From NCBI GenBank assembly GCA_015655335.1, contig JAATFF010000089.1:31240-95239 (forward strand): a stretch of 64,000 bases of DNA, written 5' to 3'. Each line of letters opens with the position of its first letter. Within the stretch, counting starts at the first letter, position 1. Source of the DNA: Lysobacterales bacterium. GTDB taxonomy: Bacteria; Pseudomonadota; Gammaproteobacteria; Xanthomonadales; Rhodanobacteraceae. The notes beneath the pieces were generated by a model. The model was given only the letters and a program-made list of their open reading frames with translations, was not told the origin of the DNA and searched no databases. Both the position numbers and the translations under genes were made by a program. Positions 55,648 to 64,000 of this stretch are shown here, piece after piece.

Positions 55648-58600
55648 GCGGCAGCCTCCGGCTCTTGTGCCGGTTCGTCGGCACGCACGCGGAACCACGC
55701 CGCATAAAGCGCTGGCAGATAGAACAGCGTAAGTACCGTGGCGACGGTTATTCCGCCCATCAGGGCCGTTGCCATCGGGCCGAAGAAGTTGCTGCGCAAT
55801 AGCGGGATGAGCGCCAGCACGGCGGCGGCAGCCGTCAACGTGATGGGCCTGAAGCGCCGCACCGTCGCACCGATAATCGCTTCCCAGCGTGGATGGCCGG
55901 CGTGGATGTCCTGCTCGATTTGATCGACCAGGATCACGGAGTTGCGCATGATGATGCCGAACATCGCAATCGTGCCAAGCATGGCGACGAAGCCGAACGG
56001 CTGGCCGAACAACAGCAATGCGGCGATCACGCCGATCAGGCCCAGCGGTGCCGTCAGCACAACCATGAAGGTGCGGCCGATACTTTGCAGCTGAATCATC
56101 AGCAACGTCAGCACGGCGATCACCATCAACGGCATCTGCGCGTTGATCGAACCTTGCGCCTTTTCGTTTTGTTCCACCGAGCCGCCTACTTCGACACGAT
56201 AGCCGACCGGCAAATGGCTGCGTATATCGGCCAGTTTCTTGTCGATGTCATTGGTGACGTCGAGACCCTGCGCGCCGTTGCGCGTATCGGATTGCACGGT
56301 GATCGACGGCTGGCGATCGCGCTCCCAGATCACGCCATATTCAAGCCCGTAAGTGACGTGCCCCAGCTGCGCGAGCGGAATCGCGGTACCGCTGGCTGTC
56401 GGTATCGCCAAGCGTTCGATCTGATCGGGATGGATGCGATCGCCGGCCGGGCTACGCAGATCCACCGCGATCAGTTTGTCGCGTTCGCGAAACTGCGTCA
56501 CCGTGGTTCCCGATAGCGTCATCGCCAGGAAATTAGCCACATCCTGCGAACTGATCCCCAGCTGACGTGCCTTGACCTGATCCACCTCGAAGCGCACCGA
56601 GCGCTCGCCAGGCTCGTCCCAATCGAATTGCACGTTGGTGGTGCGTGGGTCGGCGCGCATTGCCGCGGCAACGTGTTCGGCGATGCCGCGCACTGTCGCA
56701 ATATCGTCGCCATCCACGCGGAACTGCACCGGAAAGCCCACTGGCGGCCCGTTTTCCAGGCGGCTGACGCGGCTGCGCACCGCACTGAAATTCTGCTTGA
56801 GCATGCCGTCGAGATAGCTTGCCAGTTGCTCACGGCGCGCGACGTCCTTGGCCGTGATCACGAACTGCGCGAAATTAGTCTGCGTCAGCTGCTGATCCAA
56901 CGGCAGATAGAAACGAGGCGCACCGCTGCCGACGAAGCTGACGTAACTGGCGATTTCCTTGCGGCCTTGAATCGCCGTCTCGAACCGCTTCGTCTCGCGC
57001 AGGGTTGCCGCAAACGATGCGCCCTCAGGCAAACGCAGATCGACCAACAGCTCAGGGCGATCGGAACTTGGGAAGAACTGCTTAGGCACCGCGCCGAATC
57101 CGGCCATGGCAATCACGAACACCGCCACCGTCGATCCCAGCACCAACCAACGATTGCGCAGGCAGAAATCCAGCCACCGACGGAAGCGCCGGTAGAACGC
57201 GGTGTCGTAGATTTCGATGTCGTCGCCGTTGTGGACCGGTTGCGCCACTTTCGTATCGCGCGCCTTCCTCCAGCGTTGCGGCAGAAAGCGCACCCACCAC
57301 GCCTGCCCGGCTTTGGCGCGTTCGTGGTGTTCCGGCAACAAGTGATAGCCCAGCAACGGAATCACGATCACCGCGGCGAGCCATGACACCAACAACGCAA
57401 TGGCTGACACCTCGAAAATCGACCGCGTGTATTCGCCCGTACCGGATTTGGCCAGCGCAATCGGCAGGAAGCCCGAAACGGTGACCAGCGTGCCGGTCAG
57501 CATCGGAAACGCCGTGCTGGTATAGGCAAACGCGGCAGCACGCACACGGCCCCAGCCTTGTTCCAGCTTCACCGACATCATCTCGACCGCGATGATCGCG
57601 TCGTCGACCAGCAATCCAAGCGCCAGTACCAACGTGCCGAGGGAGACCTTATGCAAGCCGATGCCGAGAATATCCATGCATAGCGCGGTCGCCGCCAGCA
57701 CGAACGGTATGGAGATCACCACCACCATGCCGGTGCGAAAACCAAGACTCAGCAGGCTCACCAGCAAGACAATGGCAACCGCTTCGGATACCGATTCCAG
57801 AAAATCATCGACCGACTGCGATACCGCGTGCGGCATGCTGGTGACTTCCGCCAATTTCAGACCGGCCGGCAGGCGCTTCTGCAGCGCGCCTGTCGCCTGA
57901 TCCAGAGCTTTGCCGAGCTGAATGACATCGCCGCCGGGTTGCATGGTGATGCCAATGCCCAACACCGGCTGCCCCATAAAGCGCACTTGCTGGGTCGGCG
58001 GATCGTCATAGCCGCGCCGAATAGTCGCCATGTCGCCAAGACGAAAACTCTTGCCATTGATACGCAGCAACGTGTCGGCCAACGTACTCATGTCGTTGAA
58101 CTGTCCGCTTGGACGTACAAACACGCGGTCGTCGGCGGTGGTTAACACGCCTGTCGAAGCGACGGCGTTCTGCTGATCCAGCGCCTGGGCGATCTGCTGG
58201 GAGCTTATGCCTAGCTTGGCCAGCTGAACATTGGAAATATCGATGTAGATGTGCTGGTTCTGATCGCCGAAATAATCGACCTTGGCCACGCCAGGCACAT
58301 GCAACCATTCGGCGCGTAACTGATCGGCATAGTCGTGCAATTGCGCGGGCGTGTAGCCGTCGCCTTCCAGTGCATAGATGTTGGTGTAGACGTCGCCGAA
58401 TTCATCGTTGAAAAGGGACCTTGCACGCCCTCCGGCAACTGCGACCTGATATCGCCGACTTTCTTGCGTACCTGATACCAGGTCTCCGGCACGATAGACG
58501 AAGGCGCCGAATCTTTGATGTTGAAAAAAATCAGCGACTCGCCGGGGCGCGAATAGCTGCGCAGGAAGTCGATCGATGGCGTTTCCTGCAGCTTGCGCGA

Positions 58601-58819
58601 AATGCGATCGGTCACTTCCTCCTGCACTTGTTGCGCGCTGGCTCCAGGCCAGAAGGTTTGGATCACCATCACTTTGAAGGTGAACGGTGGATCTTCCGAT
58701 TGCGACAAGTGGCGGTACGACAGCATGCCGAACAGCGCGATCATGCCCATCAGGAAGAACACCAACGACTGGTGGCGCAGCGTCCACGCCGATAAGTTGA
58801 AACGTTCTGCGCTGCTCAT
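55644..58819 (-). pseudogene. RND efflux pump permease, frameshifted (AcrB/MexB superfamily)
   Basis: The inner-membrane proton antiporter of the pump, about 1058 codons if intact. It starts at ATG 58819 (MSSAERFNLSAWTLRHQSLV). That frame is correct to GVQGPF, then shifts at an A4 run at 58411-58414; one extra base would give GPFFNDEFGDVYTNIYALEG and continue the normal frame to 55644. Downstream motifs are intact: GTLVLALGLLVDDAIIAVEM in the helix-4 region, repeated porter domains, and APLGLIGVIAALLLFGQPFG. As written, translation stops early after about 200 residues. A homopolymer sequencing error is as likely as a true mutation. Adaptor and outer-membrane genes flank it with ATGA overlaps. 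Confidence 0.85.
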
Positions 58820-59955
58820 TGCGGTGCATCCTCAGGATGCGGCGGCGCAATCGGCGCGACCTTTTCACCCGCGGAAACCGTGTGCACGCCTTGCATGACG
58901 ATGCGCTCGCCGGCTTTCAGGCCATCGGTAATCAAGACATCCCGCTCGTCGTAGCGCACGACGGTGACGGGGCGCAGTTCCAGTGTGGCGGCGGCGGGGC
59001 GAACCACCCATACCGCGGGATGCTCGCCTTGATGAAACAACGCCGTCGCCGGAATGCTTACCGTTGCATTGCGCGTTCCGTCGGCCTGCATCGTGACGTC
59101 CGCCGTCATACCCAATTGCAGTGCGGCTCCCGGTTGATCGAGTGTCAACTTGACCAGATAGGTACGCGATTGCGGATCGGCGGCCGGTGCGATCTCGCGC
59201 ACGTGCGCGATGAAGACGCGCCCAGGCAGCGCGGGCACGGTTACCGTCGCGGCTTGCCCGATGACGAGGCTATCGACCCGGCTTTCCGGCACATCAAGAT
59301 AAACCTCGCGCTCGCCCGACCACGCAAAGCCGAACACCGCTTGCCCGGCAGCCAGCACTTGCCCCACATCCGCCTGCCGACTGGTGACGGCGCCATCGTG
59401 ATCCGCGACTAGCGTCGTGTAGCGCGATTGGTTTTGCGCGAGTTCGAACTGCTGCCGCGCCTGATCGCGTCCAGAGAGCGCCGAGGCATACGCATCTTGT
59501 GTTTGCTCCAGCTGAAGCTGGCTGATGAGATTCTGTTTGGATTGCGCCTCGTCTCGATCGCGCTGTTGCGTGGCGAACAGCAAACGATGTTCGGCCGCTT
59601 CCAGCGCAGCCTTGGCCGAGGCGAGCTGATTGGCCGCATCGGTGGGATCGAGCTGGGCCAGCTCCTGGCCTTTCTTCACCACATCGCCGGCATTGACGTA
59701 ACGCGCCGTGAGTTGACCGCTCACCCGGAACGACAGCGGCATTTCGTAGCGGGCATGAATCTCGCCTGGAAAGCGTCCGTTCGACTGGCCACCAACCGCC
59801 TGAACCGGAAGCGCAATCACCGGCGCGGCCATATCGGTTTCGGGCGCTTTCCGGCCGCATCCGGCCAGTAGGGCCAGGACCGCGACCGCGCCGTATGGCA
59901 ACCAGACATGCCGCTGCAGCGCCCGGCGCGTCAAGGGGGATTTTCGGTAGTTCAC
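58816..59955 (-). CDS. RND efflux adaptor (membrane fusion) lipoprotein
   Basis: A 379-residue periplasmic adaptor. The N-terminal hydrophobic stretch with lipobox VAVLALLAGC anchors it to the inner membrane. FRVSGQLTARYVNAGDVVKK starts the lipoyl half-motif, a long helical hairpin follows (about residues 95-165), then the second lipoyl half (ADVGQVLAAGQAVFGFA) and the beta-barrel (ESRVDSLVIGQAATVTVPAL). The start chosen is GTG at 59955, which has AGGAG at 6 nt; a longer frame begins at 60003. It overlaps the pump gene by ATGA and lies downstream of an operator-like site. Confidence 0.92.
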   Translation of the reverse strand: MNYRKSPLTRRALQRHVWLPYGAVAVLALLAGCGRKAPETDMAAPVIALPVQAVGGQSNGRFPGEIHARYEMPLSFRVSGQLTARYVNAGDVVKKGQELAQLDPTDAANQLASAKAALEAAEHRLLFATQQRDRDEAQSKQNLISQLQLEQTQDAYASALSGRDQARQQFELAQNQSRYTTLVADHDGAVTSRQADVGQVLAAGQAVFGFAWSGEREVYLDVPESRVDSLVIGQAATVTVPALPGRVFIAHVREIAPAADPQSRTYLVKLTLDQPGAALQLGMTADVTMQADGTRNATVSIPATALFHQGEHPAVWVVRPAAATLELRPVTVVRYDERDVLITDGLKAGERIVMQGVHTVSAGEKVAPIAPPHPEDAPQ

Positions 59956-60040
59956 AGGCCGCTCCTGGGGATGGATAGGGCTTTGGCGGCCGCGACCGGC
60001 CATTTCCCGACCCTTCGTGACCGCTTAAATACGTGATGGA

Positions 60041-60070
60041 ATTCTAATACAGTTGTGTATCTGAATGCAA
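60041..60070 (-). promoter_or_regulatory. Efflux operon promoter with a palindrome in the spacer (TetR operator candidate)
   Basis: On the minus strand TTGCAT (60065-60070) and TAGAAT (60041-60046) form a -35/-10 pair with an 18-bp spacer. The palindrome ATACAGTTGTGTAT (60047-60060, 5-bp arms) sits entirely in that spacer, where a bound TetR dimer would block RNA polymerase. It lies about 90 bp upstream of the adaptor GTG and 56 bp upstream of the tetR ATG. Confidence 0.55.
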
Positions 60071-60115
60071 TTTCGTATTGAGATGCATGTGCCAGAGGTC
60101 GTGATACCATGGCGC

Positions 60116-60733
60116 ATGCCGCGTAAACGATTGACCCGTGAAGAAAGCCGCGAACAAACCCGCCTGCGTCTGCTCGACGCGGCCGCGGTAGTCATTGCCA
60201 AAAAGGGGTTGGCTGCGACCAGCGTGGAAGACATGGCCGGCCATGCGGGCTACACCCGCGGCGCGTTCTACTCGAACTTCAAGAGCAAGACGGATCTGTT
60301 CATCGAGCTGCTCAAGCGCGATCACGTGGACATCCAAGAGAGCCTGCAGCAACTGCTCGACACCGATCTTTCGGGAGAGGATCTGCAGCGGCAACTCGCG
60401 CTGTTCTACAGCCAGTGCTATGGCGATAACACCAGTTACGTGCTGTGGGCCGAAGCGCGATTGCATGCGGTGCGGGATGCGAAATTCCGGCAGCGATTGA
60501 ATGCCCTGTGCCTGGAAAAGCGCGATGTGATCGCCTACTTCATCACGCAATTCTGCAAGCGAATGGACATGCCCCTGCCCGCCTCGGCCGCCGATCTTGC
60601 GCTGGCGATGATGGGCCTGATCGATGGCGTGAAGTACTTCAACCTAAGCATGCCCGCCGAATTGCCGGACAGTGCTGCCGAATCGATACTCAGCACGATT
60701 TTCAGCGCGACGTTCTTCGGTTCTCGCGCCTGA
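60116..60733 (+). CDS. TetR-family transcriptional repressor of the efflux operon
   Basis: A 205-residue regulator. The helix-turn-helix domain is residues about 10-55 (LDAAAVVIAKKGLAATSVED, MAGHAGYTRGAFYSNFKSKT), with the TetR/AcrR motif GAFYSNFKSK. The C-terminal ligand domain is less conserved. The ATG at 60116 (MPRKRLTREE) fits the family start; an ATG 51 bp upstream would overlap the operator-promoter region and was rejected. It is divergent from the efflux operon, the usual arrangement for local repression. Confidence 0.92.
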   Translation: MPRKRLTREESREQTRLRLLDAAAVVIAKKGLAATSVEDMAGHAGYTRGAFYSNFKSKTDLFIELLKRDHVDIQESLQQLLDTDLSGEDLQRQLALFYSQCYGDNTSYVLWAEARLHAVRDAKFRQRLNALCLEKRDVIAYFITQFCKRMDMPLPASAADLALAMMGLIDGVKYFNLSMPAELPDSAAESILSTIFSATFFGSRA

Positions 60734-60739
60734 CGGCAT

Positions 60740-61531
60740 TCAGCGCGTGGCTTTGCTTGCAGCTGAGCGACGAAGGCAGTATTCGTCGTAACCCACGTAG
60801 GCGCCAGCGGCCAGCACCATCAAGGCAAGCAGATACCAGGTAATCAGATAGCTGAGATGGTTGTTGGGAAAGCTGATAACCGTCTTGCCGCCGTCGGGCC
60901 ATGAAGGCTGACCCGCCGCAGTCGGCGCAGCATCCGCATCCACGAAATAAGGCGCCACCTCAGACAGACCGCGCGCAGTGGCAATCGCCTGCACATCGCG
61001 CGTGTACCAGCTGTTGCGTGCCGGATCGTTGCGCCGCAGGAATGCCGACGGCTCGGACATGCGCAGCAACCCCGTCACGGTTATGTCGCCGCTGGGACCT
61101 GCGACGCAATGCCCGTCGCGACCGCACCAGTCGGAAGGCGCATAGCCCCGATTGATCATCACGATGGAACCATCGGCCATGCGCAACGGTGTCATCACCC
61201 AGTAGCCGCTACCTTCGTCCGTCGCGGCCCAGATCAATGTCTGACGATCATGCAGAAACACACCGCGCAGAAGAACGCGCCGATATTCGTCGTCTTGCGC
61301 ATTCACATGGCTCCACTGATCGGGTCCGGGCGCGGCAACGGGCGGCGCATGCACGCGCTGATCGACACGCGCGATGAGGTCGCGCTTCCAGGCGAGTCGG
61401 TGAACCTGCCAGTTACCCAATGCGACAAAGCCGCTAAACAAACACAACGCGAAGATAGCGAGCAGCGTGAGACCCAGCGGCCCGCGCGGACCGCGCACAA
61501 CGTCTTCAGTGGAGATGTCGGCTGGAGGCAT
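60740..61531 (-). CDS. SURF1-family cytochrome oxidase biogenesis protein
   Basis: A 263-residue membrane protein with a helix near each end (LTLLAIFALCLFSGFVALGNW and YLITWYLLALMVLAAGAYVG) and a periplasmic middle. GNWQVHRLAWKRDLI, VMINRGYAPSD and FPNNHLSYLITWYLLA are SURF1 signatures. SURF1 proteins help insert heme into heme-copper oxidases. It lies 33 bp after cyoD on the same strand, so it serves the bo3 oxidase encoded here. It converges on tetR with a 6-bp gap. Confidence 0.92.
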   Translation of the reverse strand: MPPADISTEDVVRGPRGPLGLTLLAIFALCLFSGFVALGNWQVHRLAWKRDLIARVDQRVHAPPVAAPGPDQWSHVNAQDDEYRRVLLRGVFLHDRQTLIWAATDEGSGYWVMTPLRMADGSIVMINRGYAPSDWCGRDGHCVAGPSGDITVTGLLRMSEPSAFLRRNDPARNSWYTRDVQAIATARGLSEVAPYFVDADAAPTAAGQPSWPDGGKTVISFPNNHLSYLITWYLLALMVLAAGAYVGYDEYCLRRSAASKATR

Positions 61532-61564
61532 GACCGGAATGATCGCATGCCACCGGCATGCCGG

Positions 61565-61963
61565 TCACGGCTGATTGCGCGCGTCCTGCATCGTCCACGG
61601 CATCATGTTGTCGTTGAGGTGGTACATGATCCAGATCGAACCGCTCAGCGTGATGACCACCAGCACGATCGTGAAGACCAGCGCGAGCATGTTCCAGCCG
61701 CCTTCGGACTTCGTATTCATGTGCAGAAAATAAACCATGTGCACGATGATCTGGATGCCCGCCAGCAAAAGTATCAAGGCATCGGCCGGGCCTGATTTTG
61801 CGAATGCGCCGCTCATCACCAGCCAGAACGGAATCGCCGTCAGAATGGCCGCGAGCGCAAAACCCGTCATGTAGCCTTTCAGGGTGGCATGGATAGCGCC
61901 GACGCCGCTGTCGTCGTGCTCGTGTGCATCATCGCCGTGAACGGGCTGGGTGTGTTCGCTCAT
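61565..61963 (-). CDS. cyoD: Cytochrome bo3 ubiquinol oxidase subunit IV
   Basis: A 132-residue small subunit with three membrane helices and the family blocks LKGYMTGFALAAILTAIPFW and QIIVHMVYFLHMNTKSEGGW. The ATG at 61963 overlaps the cyoC stop as ATGA. The histidine- and aspartate-rich N-terminus (VHGDDAHEHDDSG) is longer than in E. coli CyoD. Confidence 0.95.
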   Translation of the reverse strand: MSEHTQPVHGDDAHEHDDSGVGAIHATLKGYMTGFALAAILTAIPFWLVMSGAFAKSGPADALILLLAGIQIIVHMVYFLHMNTKSEGGWNMLALVFTIVLVVITLSGSIWIMYHLNDNMMPWTMQDARNQP

Positions 61964-62589
61964 GGCAGCACTCCCATCAGATAGACAAAGCTGAAGACGC
62001 CCACCCACACCACGTCCAGGAAATGCCAAAACATGGACAGGCACATCAGCCGGCGTTTGTTGGCGGGAATCAAGCCTTTCTTACCGACCTGCACCATCAA
62101 CGTAATCAGCCAGATGATGCCGCAGGTTACGTGCAGGCCGTGCGTACCGACCAAGGTGAAGAACGACGAAAGAAACGCGCTGCGCTGCGGACCGGCGCCG
62201 ATGGAAATGAGGTGCGCGAATTCCGTCAGTTCCAAACCGATAAAACCTGCACCCAGCAGGCCGGTGACCGTCAGCCACGCCATCATCGGAGCGCGCCGGT
62301 TTTGCTGCATTTCGAGCACCGCAAAGCCGTAAGTGATCGACGAGAGCAACAACAGCGTGGTGTTGAGCGCCACCACGGGCAGCTCAAGCACCTGCGCCGC
62401 CGTCGGGCCGCCCGCATAGTTACGCCCGAGCACGCCGTACGCCGCGAACAGGCAAGCGAAGACGAGACAATCGCTCATCAGATACAACCAGAAACCGAGC
62501 ATCGTGCCGTTTTCGACGTGATGCTCGCCTTCCACATGGAAGCGCAGCGGTTCGGATGGACTGCTCATGGCGATCGAGGTATCAGACAT
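61960..62589 (-). CDS. cyoC: Cytochrome bo3 ubiquinol oxidase subunit III
   Basis: A 209-residue protein with five membrane helices. [20 protein letters not shown] and [20 protein letters not shown] are family blocks, and [20 protein letters not shown] closes it. The ATG at 62589 was preferred over a TTG two codons upstream; it overlaps cyoB by 8 bp. It supports the catalytic subunit in the inner membrane. Confidence 0.96.
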   Translation of the reverse strand: MSDTSIAMSSPSEPLRFHVEGEHHVENGTMLGFWLYLMSDCLVFACLFAAYGVLGRNYAGGPTAAQVLELPVVALNTTLLLLSSITYGFAVLEMQQNRRAPMMAWLTVTGLLGAGFIGLELTEFAHLISIGAGPQRSAFLSSFFTLVGTHGLHVTCGIIWLITLMVQVGKKGLIPANKRRLMCLSMFWHFLDVVWVGVFSFVYLMGVLP

Positions 62590-63772
62590 GACCAAGCAGC
62601 TCCGTACGTGACGTCTCGACGCGGGCCACTTCGTCTGCCGGTATGTAGTAGTCGCGGTGGTAGTTGAAGGTATGGCCGATGGCCGTGGCGATCAGCGCGA
62701 CGAACGAGATGATCGCCAGTGGCCACATGTACCAAATCATCGCGAAGCCGAACACCGTGGCAATTCCCGCAAGAATGATCCCTGCGCCGGTGTTCTTCGG
62801 CATGTGGATGGGCTGAAAACCTTGCAGCGGTCGCTGATAGCGATGCTGCTTCATCTGCCACCACGCATCGATGTCGTGGATGCACGGCGTAAACGCAAAG
62901 TTGTATTTCGGCGGCGGCGACGAGGTGGACCATTCCAGCGTGCGGCCGCCCCATGGATCGCCGGTCACATCGCGCAACCGCTCGCGGTCGCGGAAGCTGA
63001 CGTAAAACTGCATCAGCATGCTGAGGATGCCCAGCAAAATCAGGAAGGCACCGAACGCTGCGATCTCGAACCAGATCTGCAACGAGGGATCGTCGAAGTG
63101 ACTGAGCCGGCGCGTAACGCCCATGAAGCCAAGCACGTAAAGCGGCATGAAGGCGAAGTAGAAGCCGACCACCCAGAACCAGAACGAACACTTGCCCCAA
63201 AACGGATCGAGCTTGAAGCCGAAGGCCTTGGGGAACCAATAATTGATAGCCGCGAACATGCCGAACAGCACACCGCCAATGATCACGTTGTGGAAATGCG
63301 CGACCAGAAACAGGCTGTTGTGCAGCGAGAAATCTGCCGGCGGCACCGCGAGCATCACACCCGTCATGCCGCCTAGGACGAAGGTCACCATGAAGGCCAC
63401 TGTCCACAGCATCGGCACTTCGAACGTGATGCGGCCTCGATACATGGTGAACAACCAGTTGAAGATCTTCGCGCCGGTGGGAATCGAGATGATCATCGTG
63501 GTGATGCCAAAGAACGAATTGACGCTGGCACCCGAACCCATGGTGAAAAAGTGATGCAGCCACACGAGGTAGGCCAGCACCGTGATCACCACGGTGGCGT
63601 ACACCATCGACGTATAGCCGAACAGACGCTTGCGGCAGAACGTAGCAGTCACTTCGGAGAAAACACCGAACGCCGGCAAGATCAGGATGTACACCTCCGG
63701 GTGGCCACAGATCCGGATCAAGTTGACGTACATCATGGCGTTGCCGCCAAGCATCGTGGTGAAGAAATTCGT
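62582..63772 (-). CDS. cyoB: Cytochrome bo3 ubiquinol oxidase subunit I (5'-truncated)
   Basis: The C-terminal 396 or so codons of the catalytic heme-copper subunit (about 660 in full). [20 protein letters not shown] carries the CuB histidine and the tyrosine that is cross-linked to it. [12 protein letters not shown] gives two further CuB histidines, and [18 protein letters not shown] holds the heme ligands. The sequence is colinear with E. coli CyoB up to the stop, but upstream of about 63772 (TNFFTT) it is replaced by unrelated DNA. Thus the first 260 or so codons, including the quinol site and heme b ligand, are missing. The two residues before the conserved GH read R-I-C where E. coli has W-x-W. 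cyoA is not seen. Confidence 0.93.
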   Translation of the reverse strand, partial: TNFFTTMLGGNAMMYVNLIRICGHPEVYILILPAFGVFSEVTATFCRKRLFGYTSMVYATVVITVLAYLVWLHHFFTMGSGASVNSFFGITTMIISIPTGAKIFNWLFTMYRGRITFEVPMLWTVAFMVTFVLGGMTGVMLAVPPADFSLHNSLFLVAHFHNVIIGGVLFGMFAAINYWFPKAFGFKLDPFWGKCSFWFWVVGFYFAFMPLYVLGFMGVTRRLSHFDDPSLQIWFEIAAFGAFLILLGILSMLMQFYVSFRDRERLRDVTGDPWGGRTLEWSTSSPPPKYNFAFTPCIHDIDAWWQMKQHRYQRPLQGFQPIHMPKNTGAGIILAGIATVFGFAMIWYMWPLAIISFVALIATAIGHTFNYHRDYYIPADEVARVETSRTELLGHV

Positions 63773-64000
63773 TTGGCGGACTTCTCGACGAAGACCGACT
63801 TCGACTTCGACTTGCTGCTGCGCAAGAAGTAGAGCGCGCCGTAGCCGCCCCAGAGCGCCACGACGCCGAGCGCGATGTAGGGCTCCTTCCAGCTCATCCC
63901 CGCGACGGCGAAGGGACCGATCAGGTAGAAGAGCATGCAGATCAGGTTGGCCACCAGGCCGAACAGCGGCACGAACATGTGCTTGAAGCCGCTGAACAGG
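63773..64000 (-). CDS. C-terminus of an APC-type permease (foreign segment, partial)
   Basis: A minus-strand frame reading [19 protein letters not shown], then a hydrophobic helix, [18 protein letters not shown] and [15 protein letters not shown]. This is the last two helices and charged tail of an amino-acid/polyamine APC permease. No stop occurs before the switch to cyoB sequence. G+C and third-position G/C look distinctly higher than in the rest of the window. The gene continues beyond the window end. It most likely belongs to another organism and was joined in assembly. Confidence 0.65.

Noticed and set aside
58823..58868. A longer start for the RND pump frame, beginning upstream of 58819
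   Set aside because: The upstream part of that frame is the out-of-register translation caused by the frameshift; the genuine N-terminus is in the other frame from 58819.
1..64000. CRISPR arrays, rRNA or tRNA genes, prophage or complete insertion sequences
   Set aside because: No regularly spaced direct repeats, no recognisable RNA gene and no intact transposase or phage gene were found on reading both strands.

Overview
This window looks like a chromosomal segment of a gammaproteobacterium of the Xanthomonadales/Lysobacterales, most likely Rhodanobacteraceae (Dyella, Frateuria or Luteibacter type). The main evidence is gene order. A surface-polysaccharide locus lies between etfB-etfA and a metB-type trans-sulfuration gene, the same flanks that bound the hypervariable LPS O-antigen locus of Xanthomonas. 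The family assignment is inference from gene content; no rRNA or tRNA gene was seen.

Layout. (1) 0.2-6.4 kb, core metabolism: glycine cleavage gcvT and gcvH, an AlkB-type dioxygenase with a methyltransferase, an amidase, and ETF-ubiquinone oxidoreductase. (2) 6.4-10.4 kb: a two-domain glycosyltransferase inserted between ETF-QO and etfBA. (3) 10.4-34.2 kb, the etfA-to-metB locus: an amino-sugar aminotransferase, CysD and CysN-CysC (which make PAPS), a membrane-anchored sulfotransferase, a decayed methyltransferase, a small inverted-repeat element, a glycosidase-like lipoprotein, two AT-rich polytopic membrane proteins, methyltransferases, a GtrA/GT2 pair, an epimerase, a 1121-residue methyltransferase-coiled-coil-GT2-GT4 protein, and the Wzt/Wzm ABC exporter. 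(4) 34.5-43.0 kb: a second sulfotransferase, an orphan piece of a Wzt C-terminal domain, rmd-gmd (GDP-D-rhamnose), rmlBACD (dTDP-L-rhamnose) and manC. (5) 43.1-54.0 kb: a secreted phosphoesterase, an S53 acid peptidase, a FadL porin, and an iron-type FecI-FecR-TonB receptor operon headed by a DUF535 (VirK-like) gene. (6) 54.2-60.7 kb: a TetR-controlled RND efflux operon whose pump gene is frameshifted. (7) 60.7-63.77 kb: SURF1 and the cytochrome bo3 genes cyoD, cyoC and partial cyoB. (8) From about 63772 to the end the sequence switches abruptly to the C-terminus of an unrelated APC-type permease, which looks like an assembly chimera.

How it works together (inference): nucleotide sugars (GDP-D-rhamnose, dTDP-L-rhamnose, an amino sugar) feed glycosyltransferases that build a polysaccharide. 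The fused methyltransferase/coiled-coil/glycosyltransferase may extend, cap and size it. Wzt (with its C-terminal glycan-recognition domain) and Wzm export it. CysDNC makes PAPS for two sulfotransferases, so the glycan or a membrane lipid is probably sulfated. Sulfation inside an ABC-exported O-antigen locus, together with the large capping fusion, is the best candidate here for a little-described system.
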